A stretch of DNA of 64,000 bases from positions 13,481-77,480 of the forward strand of contig DADA01000014.1 in NCBI GenBank assembly GCA_002494895.1, in the 5' to 3' direction. Position numbers and translations under genes: made by a program. Below the pieces are notes generated by a model. The model searched no databases, was not told the origin of the DNA, and saw only the letters and a list, made by a program, of their open reading frames with translations. Below are positions 42,651 to 49,669 of the stretch, piece after piece (positions within the stretch are counted from its first letter, which is position 1; every line of letters begins with the position of its first letter). Source of the stretch: Nitrososphaera sp. UBA210. GTDB lineage: Archaea > Thermoproteota > Nitrososphaeria > Nitrososphaerales > Nitrososphaeraceae.

Positions 42651-42974
42651 ATGCCTGACCCTGAAGCCAAGCGGCTGCTCTGGTTTCTCTTTGCCGGGTC
42701 GAGGGGCGGCGAGAACAGGATCAGGATAATCGATCTCCTTAAGGATCGCCCGCATAACATGAACCAGCTGGCAGAGGCAATGGGCGTCGACTACAAGGCG
42801 GTGCAGCACCACGTGGGGGTGCTCGAAAAGAACAACATGGTGACCAGGGTAGGGGAAAAATATGGCGTACTCTATTTTGTCTCAAACTACCTTGAAGCAA
42901 ACATCGAAGCGTACAACGAAGTCAGGATGGCCATAGACAGGAAGGCAAATCTGAGTAAATCTGGAAAAAAGTAA
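42651..42974 (+). CDS. Winged-helix regulator
   Basis: 107 residues from ATG 42651, about 30 bases after AGTTTAAATC; a longer frame from 42558 lacks a promoter. A compact ArsR-like winged helix (RIRIIDLLKDRPHNMNQLAEAMGVDYKAVQHHVGVLEKNNMV, then a wing). It precedes by 29 bases a gene for a small membrane protein, an arrangement seen in many archaea (a wHTH plus multi-pass protein). Together they may sense a membrane signal. Confidence 0.8.
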   Translation: MPDPEAKRLLWFLFAGSRGGENRIRIIDLLKDRPHNMNQLAEAMGVDYKAVQHHVGVLEKNNMVTRVGEKYGVLYFVSNYLEANIEAYNEVRMAIDRKANLSKSGKK

Positions 42975-43003
42975 ATAAGCCGAATTATTGCGACTAATTA
43001 TCA

Positions 43004-43324
43004 ATGGCTATGCTGATGGACGTTAGCTCCATTGTCGGCATGATAAATACCGGGATACTGGTTGCCCTGCTGGCAGTCTATGCCAACATCTACAGCAAGA
43101 CCAGAGCCACATTTACGATCGGCCTCATGGTGTTTGCGGCGATGCTGATGCTTCATAACATAATAGCTGTATACGCATACTTTTCAATGGCACCGCTGTA
43201 TTCTGATGCGCTCTTGCCCTACTTTGTTGGGATCCATATCGCAGAGCTAGCGGGTCTGATCGCGCTGCTAAAGGTCACCGTATGGCCTGAGGGAGTGAAG
43301 ACGACTCCCAAACAAGCAAGCTAG
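43004..43324 (+). CDS. Three-helix membrane protein, partner of wHTH
   Basis: 106 residues, three or four hydrophobic helices (about 10-28, 36-57, 67-90) with few charges. Downstream of the winged-helix gene with 29 bases between, hence probably co-transcribed. The haloarchaeal wHTH/DUF7521 pair looks similar, but I cannot verify homology. Function unknown. Confidence 0.62.
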   Translation: MAMLMDVSSIVGMINTGILVALLAVYANIYSKTRATFTIGLMVFAAMLMLHNIIAVYAYFSMAPLYSDALLPYFVGIHIAELAGLIALLKVTVWPEGVKTTPKQAS

Positions 43325-43378
43325 GTAGTATTTTTCTCGTCGCGGTGTATAAATAGTAGTAAAGTAAGATAATACTAC
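43325..43378. promoter_or_regulatory. Inverted repeat flanking the AbrB-type gene promoter
   Basis: GTAGTATT (43325-43332) and AATACTAC (43371-43378) are perfect 8-base inverted copies flanking the GTGTATAAATAGTAG TATA region. A symmetric site around the promoter of a MazE/AbrB gene fits autoregulation, as known for antitoxins. Inferred. Confidence 0.4.
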
Positions 43379-43390
43379 GGGTAGGATGAG

Positions 43391-43672
43391 TTGGCGCAAG
43401 AGGCGGAAATCACAACCATGAGCGAGAAGGGTCAGGTAGTCATACCGCAGAGGATACGACGGACGCTCAAGATAAGACCAAGAACAAAGTTCGCAGTTTA
43501 CGCCAGAAAAAATACAATAATAATGAAGGCATTTCAAATGCCTGACATTGAGAAAGAATTGTCAGAGATATTCAGCATTATGGACAAGAAGAACCTGAAA
43601 CTCACAGAGAAGGATGTCTACGATGAAGTCCAGGCATACAGGGCAAACAAAAGAAAACAAAAGAAATCCTGA
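43391..43672 (+). CDS. AbrB/MazE-type antitoxin-like regulator
   Basis: 93 residues. N-terminal swapped-hairpin domain (ITTMSEKGQVVIPQRIRRTLKIRPRTKFAVY), then a helical tail that would bind a toxin (KELSEIFSIMDKKNLKLTEKDV). TTG start. The stop overlaps the ATG of a PIN-like ORF by one base, the standard antitoxin-toxin arrangement. Because that toxin is truncated, this may now be a solitary regulator. Confidence 0.85.
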   Translation: MAQEAEITTMSEKGQVVIPQRIRRTLKIRPRTKFAVYARKNTIIMKAFQMPDIEKELSEIFSIMDKKNLKLTEKDVYDEVQAYRANKRKQKKS

Positions 43673-43839
43673 TGCTCAGAATCGTCATCGATACTAATGT
43701 CCTGATAAGCGCCGTAATCTCGAATGGAAAACCCAGACGTCTTCTCAAATTGGCCGCACAAAACCATTTCTTGCTAATAAAGTCTGAGGACAGCATGCGG
43801 GAATTCGCGAGAGTTTTGCGAAGACCAAAGATCTGGTAA
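43672..43839 (+). pseudogene. Truncated PIN-domain (VapC-like) toxin
   Basis: 55 codons. The start MLRIVIDTNVLISAVISNGKP is the beginning of a PIN nuclease (PF13470-like), with the first catalytic Asp in VIDTN and a Glu in the SEDSMREFARVL region, but the frame ends where about 80 further residues and the remaining acidic residues should follow. An 11-base tandem duplication (AAAGATCTGGT/A) sits exactly at the stop; even without it a stop follows a few codons later. So the toxin is inactive. The antitoxin-like gene upstream is intact. Confidence 0.7.
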
Positions 43840-43887
43840 AGATCTGGAACAAAGCATAAATGCAAAATTCGGGCTTTTTGACTTGAA

Positions 43888-44661
43888 TTGGTAGAGACAA
43901 GTGTCTTGGTATCTGCACTGGCAGGGGCAGGCTCGTTCTTCTCCCCATGCATATTACCAATAATCCCCGCATTTGTCTCCTACCTCTCTGGCACTACTCT
44001 GAAAGAACTTCAGGGCGAGAACCAGCAGAATTCTGTTGGCGGCCAGTCGTCGATCACCGTAAAGCGGTCCGTCAGGCTGAACATCTTCCTCAACACTGTC
44101 TATTTCGTCCTCGGATTTTCATTGGTATTTGCGGTGCTTGGAGTAATACTCAACAGTGTGCTTACTAATGTCGGTACCGGATTTCAGACAACGCTGCAAT
44201 CCATTGGCGGTGTGGTGATAATCGGATTTGGTGCATATCTGATACTGTCAACCAAGCTTCGCATCCTCAATTTTGAAAAGAGGATGACAAAGCTGCCAAA
44301 GTTCAAGACGACCTACATCACTTCTTTCGTCTTTGGCGCTGCCTTTGCCGCCGGGTGGACGCCATGCGTCGGCCCGATCCTTGGCACAACGTTGACGCTT
44401 GCCGCAACTTCACCAGGCGCAGCATACAACTCGCTCCTTGCATATTCTCTGGGCCTCGGAGTGCCGTTTCTGATCACGGGCGCATTCTTTTCCCAGGCCA
44501 CCAAGTTAATAGGAAAAATGGTGAAGCACCTGAAGTACTTTAACCCGGTAATGGGAGCCATCCTGATAATTCTTGGCATTCTGGTGTTCACAAACCAGCT
44601 GAGCCTAATCGGCAACTTTCCGCTTGCCAGCGAAATAATAAACCTGGAGAGAGGAATATGA
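43888..44661 (+). CDS. ccdA: Cytochrome c biogenesis protein CcdA
   Basis: 257 residues with about six transmembrane helices. The two Cys that carry electrons across the membrane are in the FFSPCILPIIPAF (helix 1) and AAGWTPCVGPILG (helix 4) loops. DsbD/CcdA passes reducing equivalents to an extracytoplasmic thioredoxin. TTG start, with AGCATAAATGC about 27 bases upstream. Overlaps the thioredoxin-like gene by four bases (ATGA), so they are coupled; together they match mycobacterial DipZ, split into two genes. Confidence 0.92.
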   Translation: MVETSVLVSALAGAGSFFSPCILPIIPAFVSYLSGTTLKELQGENQQNSVGGQSSITVKRSVRLNIFLNTVYFVLGFSLVFAVLGVILNSVLTNVGTGFQTTLQSIGGVVIIGFGAYLILSTKLRILNFEKRMTKLPKFKTTYITSFVFGAAFAAGWTPCVGPILGTTLTLAATSPGAAYNSLLAYSLGLGVPFLITGAFFSQATKLIGKMVKHLKYFNPVMGAILIILGILVFTNQLSLIGNFPLASEIINLERGI

Positions 44662-45806
44662 ATACGGACAACCTGAGCGCTCTCGCAGTTGGCATAGGAG
44701 TCGTGGCACTCATTGCCGGCTTTGGAGTCTACTTTAACAGTCCCAGCCTCAATACCGCGGCTTCCAGCCAGCAAGGCAATTTCGTACCATCCGAAGTTGC
44801 TCAGGAAAACGGCACGGTAACAAAGGTGCAGATAGACAAGTCACAGTTCAAGAAGGCCCCCGAGCTCGCAAGGATCAGCGGCTACATCAACACGGAGCCA
44901 CTGACTCTTGCGGACCTGAAGGGCAAGGTAGTGCTTGTCGATTTTTGGACGTACAGCTGCATCAACTGCATAAGGACAATTCCGTACCTGAATGCATGGA
45001 ATGAAAAATACGCGGACGAGGGCCTAGTCATCGTTGGGGTGCACACGCCGGAATTTGAGTTCGAAAAAGATTACAACAATGTAAAGGCCGCCGTCGAAAA
45101 ATTCGAAATCCAGTACCCGGTCGCGCAGGACAATGACAAGGGCACTTGGAGCGCGTACGAAAACAGGTACTGGCCGCGCAAGTACCTTGTCGATAACGAA
45201 GGATACATCAGGTACGATCACATTGGCGAAGGAGCCTACGCCGAAACAGAAAAAGTGATCCAGTCGCTGCTGGCCGAGCGCGCAGCCGCCGCCGGAGAGA
45301 CGGTCAGCATCGACGGTACGGTAAGCAAGCCTGACAGCGCGCAGAGCGTTGACTTTACAAAGATAAGGACGCCAGAGCTGTACTTTGGCTATGACTTTGC
45401 GCGAGCAAAGCTTGGCAATGCCCAGGGCTTTGAGCCTGGCAAAGTTGTGAATTATGTATTCCCGGAGGGCGCAGTACTAACGCCCAATACCATCTACTTA
45501 TCGGGGGAGTGGAAGAACAACCCAGACCACATGGAGCTGCAGGGAGAAACAGGCAGGATAGTCCTGACCTACAATGCAAAGTCCGTCAACATCGTCGCGG
45601 GTGGAAAGGGAGAGCTGCACATTTCAGAAGATGGGCCGCAGCTGACAGGCGATAGCCGGGGGGCAGATGTTTCGGAAACAGGCCAGGTAGATGTCGATGG
45701 CCAGAGGCTCTACAACTTGACAATGCACGAAGATTACGGGACACACAGGATAATTATCGACGCTATCGGCAAGGGATTTCAGATATACACATTCACTTTT
45801 GGGTAA
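44658..45806 (+). CDS. DipZ-like extracytoplasmic thioredoxin
   Basis: 382 residues: an N-terminal membrane anchor (about 8-28), a TlpA/redoxin domain with the catalytic CINC in VLVDFWTYSCINCIRTIP (about 93-110), and the YWPRKYLVDNEGYIRYDHIGEG block. The C-terminal 130 residues are the DipZ-specific beta domain (TPELYFGYDFARA, VYLSGEWKN-type strands, YNLTMHEDYGTHRI). It receives electrons from CcdA and reduces disulfides outside, perhaps in heme or copper protein maturation. Overlap with ccdA by four bases. Confidence 0.9.
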   Translation: MNTDNLSALAVGIGVVALIAGFGVYFNSPSLNTAASSQQGNFVPSEVAQENGTVTKVQIDKSQFKKAPELARISGYINTEPLTLADLKGKVVLVDFWTYSCINCIRTIPYLNAWNEKYADEGLVIVGVHTPEFEFEKDYNNVKAAVEKFEIQYPVAQDNDKGTWSAYENRYWPRKYLVDNEGYIRYDHIGEGAYAETEKVIQSLLAERAAAAGETVSIDGTVSKPDSAQSVDFTKIRTPELYFGYDFARAKLGNAQGFEPGKVVNYVFPEGAVLTPNTIYLSGEWKNNPDHMELQGETGRIVLTYNAKSVNIVAGGKGELHISEDGPQLTGDSRGADVSETGQVDVDGQRLYNLTMHEDYGTHRIIIDAIGKGFQIYTFTFG

Positions 45807-45827
45807 AGCTTGCCGCACTCCACGCCA

Positions 45828-45851
45828 TTTTTCCGGTTTTTCCCCTTTTTT
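45828..45851 (+). terminator. Poly-T termination region after dipZ-like gene
   Basis: Three T runs (five, five and six) start 22 bases after the stop. This isolates the downstream structured RNA from the upstream transcript. Confidence 0.55.
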
Positions 45852-45945
45852 AAAGCAACGGCATTAGGCACCTGTAACAGGCAATTACAGCCATTTCTTG
45901 CCATGCATCAGCGCGTTCCTTAAGTCAAGAATGATCTCTTGAAAA

Positions 45946-46034
45946 ACCAAAGGGGGGAGCAAAGGAAGCTTTCCCGAGCATCCCGTTCTCCCTAGGCGGC
46001 ACCGCTAGCCGGTGCCGCTACTCTCCCCTTTGAC
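45946..46034 (+). ncRNA. Candidate structured noncoding RNA
   Basis: No ORF, yet strong base pairing. CAAAGGGGGGAG (45948-45959) pairs with CTCTCCCCTTTG (46021-46032) as a 12-base stem with one G-U pair. Inside, GCGGCACCG (45996-46004) and CGGTGCCGC (46010-46018) make a perfect nine-base hairpin with loop CTAGC, and GGAA/TTCC (45964-45967/45971-45974) a small one. TTCCTTAAG (45916-45924) is about 25 bases before the first paired base. The orientation is inferred from that element. It does not match tRNA, 5S, SRP or RNase P RNA features I know. Confidence 0.6.
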
Positions 46035-46091
46035 GCTTTAATTCGCGCTTATCGATCGAAGCTGACCCGGCGCTAAAATATTCTAGCAACC

Positions 46092-46337
46092 TTACTTTTT
46101 CTTGAAGCCAAAATAGCAGGAATGGCATAGTTCCTTGCCGTAGATGACACCCGCGTTGCCGCAGCTCGTGCAGTTCTTGTCGTGATCTATTGTGGAATCC
46201 AGAGACTTGGCCTTTTGCAGGCACTTGCCGCATATTGGGGCCGCTAGATCATAGCTGGACAAAAAGCCGGCGCCGCACTGCGTGCATTTGAGGCTGTACA
46301 TCTTGCCCTTTGGTTTCCAGCGATTGAATAGTCCCAC
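46092..46337 (-). CDS. Double zinc-ribbon protein
   Basis: 81 residues with four CxxC pairs: CTQC, CGKC, CTSC and CHSC, forming two zinc sites in tandem. A charged C-terminus (FGFKKK) ends it. ATG start. No catalytic residues. Small zinc-ribbon proteins occur at several places in the window. Function unknown; convergent with the structured RNA region. Confidence 0.7.
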   Translation of the reverse strand: MGLFNRWKPKGKMYSLKCTQCGAGFLSSYDLAAPICGKCLQKAKSLDSTIDHDKNCTSCGNAGVIYGKELCHSCYFGFKKK

Positions 46338-46489
46338 GACATCCTATTGTCGCTACGGAATAATCAATGTATCGCCGATCGGATACGCTGAAAATGAAAA
46401 GAATCTGTTTTTCGATTTGTGCCTTGTTGAATCCGGTACTACCCGACAGATACGCTGATATAGTTAGCAGCACCGCATCAACAGCGGCA

Positions 46490-46951
46490 ATGTCTGACAC
46501 GAGCCAGCTCCTTGTGCGAAGGATCAAAGACGGCACAGTGATCGATCACATCGAAGCCGGCAAGGCACTTTTCGTGCTGCAGGCACTGAACATCGCCGGA
46601 AAGGAAGGAAATGTCATCACTGCTGCTCTGAACGTGCCCAGCAGTAAACACGGCAAGAAAGACATCATCAAGGTGGAGAATAGATTCCTCGAAACATCTG
46701 AGACCAACAAACTCGCGCTGATTGCTCCGCGCGCCACAATCAACATCATACGCGACTACAAGCTGGTGGAAAAGCGCAAGATCCAGTTGCCGGATTCAAT
46801 CGTCGGGATATTCAAGTGCCCGAATTTGAAGTGCATAACGAACAGCGGAGAGGAGATCAGGTCCACAATAGACATCATTGACAAGGAAAAAGTAGTGCTC
46901 AAGTGCAGGTACTGCGCAAGGACTCTCTCTACTGACGAGCTGGTCTTTTGA
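46490..46951 (+). CDS. pyrI: Aspartate carbamoyltransferase regulatory subunit
   Basis: 153 residues from the ATG at 46490; a longer upstream frame has shadow composition and no TATA. The allosteric domain shows VRRIKDGTVIDHIEAGKALFVLQALNI and VENRFLETSE, and the zinc domain KCPNLKC (C-x4-C) and CRYC (C-x2-C). Binds nucleotide effectors and structures the catalytic PyrB trimers. PyrB is not adjacent in the window, whereas in many archaea the pair are in one operon. Confidence 0.93.
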   Translation: MSDTSQLLVRRIKDGTVIDHIEAGKALFVLQALNIAGKEGNVITAALNVPSSKHGKKDIIKVENRFLETSETNKLALIAPRATINIIRDYKLVEKRKIQLPDSIVGIFKCPNLKCITNSGEEIRSTIDIIDKEKVVLKCRYCARTLSTDELVF

Positions 46952-47010
46952 GTTGGCGATCAAGATGCTCGACCATCAGAACAAAGCCGGATAATGACAA
47001 CTTTACGATT

Positions 47011-47259
47011 TCACTTTGATTGATCCGACGCGTCGTCCTGCACTTTTGCCGCGAGTTTTTTTGACAACTTGTATGCGAATCCCATCGCAAGAAAAAGCGT
47101 GACGAGGCCGGCGACCATCGTTATCATTAAATTAGTTTTGACCAGGTAATGCATCACTAGGGTCACGGCGATTGCAGGCACCGAGATAACGACAGCAAGG
47201 ATGGTGCTTGCTGCAAACACTCTTGTGGTGGTGACCTTCTTTGGCTTTTCGGCATCCAT
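47011..47259 (-). CDS. Small two-helix membrane protein
   Basis: 82 residues: a basic N-terminus, two membrane helices (about 15-37 and 44-64) and a charged tail. CACTTAATACG about 35 bases upstream is the likely promoter. No family recognised. It starts MDA like the gene at 47326-47760, and both start regions are alike, but the bodies are not. Confidence 0.55.
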   Translation of the reverse strand: MDAEKPKKVTTTRVFAASTILAVVISVPAIAVTLVMHYLVKTNLMITMVAGLVTLFLAMGFAYKLSKKLAAKVQDDASDQSK

Positions 47260-47325
47260 TACGCTTACTAAAAAACAGGACGTTACGTATTAAGTGTTAT
47301 CTAGGGAACGAAAAATGGAAGGAAC

Positions 47326-47760
47326 CTAGTTCCATCCCATCTGGCTTTTGTAATAGTTTGCGAGCTTGGCGTGCCGTATGCGTTCGCCCGTGTTTTTCGC
47401 CTTGTCCATTTTTGCCACGTGGGATCTGTACTGGCTCAGGTCGCACATGCAGACGCCTGCAACCGGCCTGTATTTCGTCCTAGAGATTTCATGCTTTTTG
47501 TGGTCGACGTAAAATATTGGAACCTTTGTCAGAGCCATTGATGCAAGTATGCCACCTACGATCCAGTACAGCACCGGCTCTGAAATTACTGCGAAATGCG
47601 ACAGCAGCAGAGGCACGAATATCGAAATCACAACTCCTGCCGGGGTGATCAACATAGACAGACCCGAAAATCGGTCGTATGGCTGGACTTCACGCTCGAA
47701 TTGGTCCAGCAGCGCTTCGAGTTTTCCTTCCAATTTGTTCTCGGCGGCAACAGCATCCAT
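47326..47760 (-). CDS. Membrane protein with two helices and basic tail
   Basis: 144 residues. A coiled-coil-like N-terminal 30 residues, two hydrophobic segments (about 32-55 and 64-80), then a basic cytoplasmic tail with the CMCD cysteines. ATCTTAATAAAGC about 35 bases before the ATG is the probable promoter. No domain recognised. Confidence 0.57.
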   Translation of the reverse strand: MDAVAAENKLEGKLEALLDQFEREVQPYDRFSGLSMLITPAGVVISIFVPLLLSHFAVISEPVLYWIVGGILASMALTKVPIFYVDHKKHEISRTKYRPVAGVCMCDLSQYRSHVAKMDKAKNTGERIRHAKLANYYKSQMGWN

Positions 47761-48073
47761 TACTAAAACAGTGGCGTTACCAGCTTTATTAAGATTGTTA
47801 GCATCCGGCTTTTTCTTACTAGCATTCTCAAGAATCGAGCGGCAATCACTCAGAATTGCAAGACTGATGTCTCATTCACATAATAAATCTAGCATAATAC
47901 GTTCAAGATACCGTCAAATACTCAATAATTTTTGCATATTGATTGTCAGAACTGAATAATCGATGCGCAATTCAATCATGACTTCATTTTATGGAATTAT
48001 GATAATAGCTATGAAAACTATTTCGCATGTCAATATTAATATTTCAAATTTGGCAACGTAGGATAGAAGAGAT
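47761..48073. other. A/T-rich intergenic region
   Basis: 313 bases, clearly richer in A/T than the surroundings. No ORF with coding character. It holds the promoter for the leftward gene (ATCTTAATAAAG) and, near 48029-48042, CAATATTAATATTT for the rightward one. Possible noncoding transcript, no structure found by eye. Confidence 0.35.
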
Positions 48074-48334
48074 TTGCAGTCCCAACGCCCAAAACTGGTC
48101 TATGTCAATAATTCTCTGAACAGTCTGACTCCTGACTTTATGGTAAAGTCAGCATGGGTCAGCACCGCACTCGCACTTATTCTCACACTTCCCTCGGTAG
48201 GCCTTTTCATGGGAATTCTCCAGGCGACTGACAACCTTGTCGCAGGAGTGGCAGTCGGCTTTGCTCTGCACTTTGTCCTGCTGAGCCTATCGGCAAAGAT
48301 ATCTTCAGCCCTGTCAAGGCTTTTTGAAGATTAG
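48074..48334 (+). CDS. Small membrane protein with two helices
   Basis: 86 residues from TTG. Two membrane segments (about 26-48 and 55-75) separated by a short loop with Asp/Asn. Like other small two-helix proteins in this window, it has no known motif. Lies just upstream of atpC (77 bases), with independent promoter likely. Confidence 0.5.
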   Translation: MQSQRPKLVYVNNSLNSLTPDFMVKSAWVSTALALILTLPSVGLFMGILQATDNLVAGVAVGFALHFVLLSLSAKISSALSRLFED

Positions 48335-48411
48335 ACTGCCTTTCACTTTTTGCGTCCAAATTTCTAAAAACTAAAATTGCTCTGGAATCTACCAGACGGT
48401 GCTGAATTGTC

Positions 48412-49464
48412 ATGAGTAAGGTCAGTATGCCAGGCAAGATCTTTGGAACCGTGCTTTCACATGGCATGAAGGGCAGGATGCTTTCGAAAAACGAGCTCCA
48501 GACGCTCGCAGAATCCCGGGACATTGAAGAGCTTGTCACGCGAATGAAAAACACGGTCTATGTTGACGCGCTTTCAAAGCTCACAAAGCCCTACAGTGCT
48601 GAAAAAATAGAGGGCGCGCTCAGGGAGAACCTTGTAAACAGTCACGTAAAGATGGTCAGCATCGCCGGAGGCTCCGGAGTGCTGAACGCATATTTCATAA
48701 AATATATTACATGGAACTTGAAGCTCATACTGAAAGGCAAGGCGCTGGGCAAGACCTACGAGGAACTGCTTCCGAAAATAAATCTGCGAGCTGAGGAGCT
48801 TGTCGGAAGGCGAGATATCGTTGTCAAGGCCTTGGTAGCAAAGAACCTTGAAGAAGCCGTGGCTGCGCTTGCCGGGAGCGAATTTGGCGAGGACGCTGCA
48901 AAAGCTGCGGCGGCGTACAAAGACAAGGGCGATCTCAGGCTCTTCGACACCTATATCGATCACGTGTTCTACCGCGACCTTGGGAGGGCCCTGACCATAG
49001 AGTCGCAGTCTCCCGAAGTGAAAAGCATTGTTTCAGTTGACATTGATTCGTACAACATCATGGCCGTACTCAGGGGCAAGTACTGGGGTCTGAGCGCGAC
49101 TGACATTGACGAGCTCATTGTCACGACCACTTCGAAAGTCTCCAGGGAAACTCTGCAAAAGATGATCAACATCGAAAAGGTTTCCGAAGCTCTGACAGAG
49201 CTGGGAAACACTGTCTACAAGGACATTGTCCCACAGACTACTGCCGACGACATTAGCACGATAATGCAGCTCGAGGCAGGCTTTGAGGCTATGGAATTCA
49301 AAAAAGTCCTCAGCTCATTTAGGACCATGTTCAGCGTCGGAATAATGGTCGCAGCGATAAAGCTAATGATGATCGAAGTGAGGAACCTATCGGCGATAGC
49401 CTCCGGAGTAGAACAAAAAGTTCCGACAGAACAAATAGTCGCCAACCTGGTAAAGTCTGAATAG
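48412..49464 (+). CDS. atpC: A-type ATP synthase subunit C
   Basis: 350 residues, almost wholly helical, the central-stalk socket that links the rotor ring (K) to the D/F shaft. The three-part repeat pattern and segments MFGTVLSHGMKGRML-like N-terminus, GDLRLFDTYIDHVFYRDL and ISTIMQLEAGFEAMEFKKVL fit the family. It is transcribed alone on the plus strand, opposite to all the other atp genes in the window. ATG start. Confidence 0.92.
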   Translation: MSKVSMPGKIFGTVLSHGMKGRMLSKNELQTLAESRDIEELVTRMKNTVYVDALSKLTKPYSAEKIEGALRENLVNSHVKMVSIAGGSGVLNAYFIKYITWNLKLILKGKALGKTYEELLPKINLRAEELVGRRDIVVKALVAKNLEEAVAALAGSEFGEDAAKAAAAYKDKGDLRLFDTYIDHVFYRDLGRALTIESQSPEVKSIVSVDIDSYNIMAVLRGKYWGLSATDIDELIVTTTSKVSRETLQKMINIEKVSEALTELGNTVYKDIVPQTTADDISTIMQLEAGFEAMEFKKVLSSFRTMFSVGIMVAAIKLMMIEVRNLSAIASGVEQKVPTEQIVANLVKSE

Positions 49465-49614
49465 CTATTGCTTGTACACATTCAGATCTTTCAGAATCTT
49501 TACCACTACTGGAACCTCTAAATCGAGCTGCAGCGCGATAAATTCTTCGGATATCCCGGACACGTAGAGATTCCTTACTATTTCCGTCGTGTCTTCGGTA
49601 ATGTTGTTCTGCAT
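49465..49614 (-). CDS. 49-residue helix-turn-helix-like ORF
   Basis: Lies in the 205-base gap between the convergent atpC and atpI. TTCTTAAATTACTC about 30 bases before the ATG supports expression. Sequence LYVSGISEEFIALQLDLEVPVVVKILKDLNV looks like a helix-turn-helix, as in a small homeodomain-like regulator. Its stop abuts the atpC stop. Unknown function. Confidence 0.55.
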   Translation of the reverse strand: MQNNITEDTTEIVRNLYVSGISEEFIALQLDLEVPVVVKILKDLNVYKQ

Positions 49615-49669
49615 CGGCTGACAACCAAATTTGCGTTTGAGTAATTTAAGAATTGTGTCGCTCGAAGAT

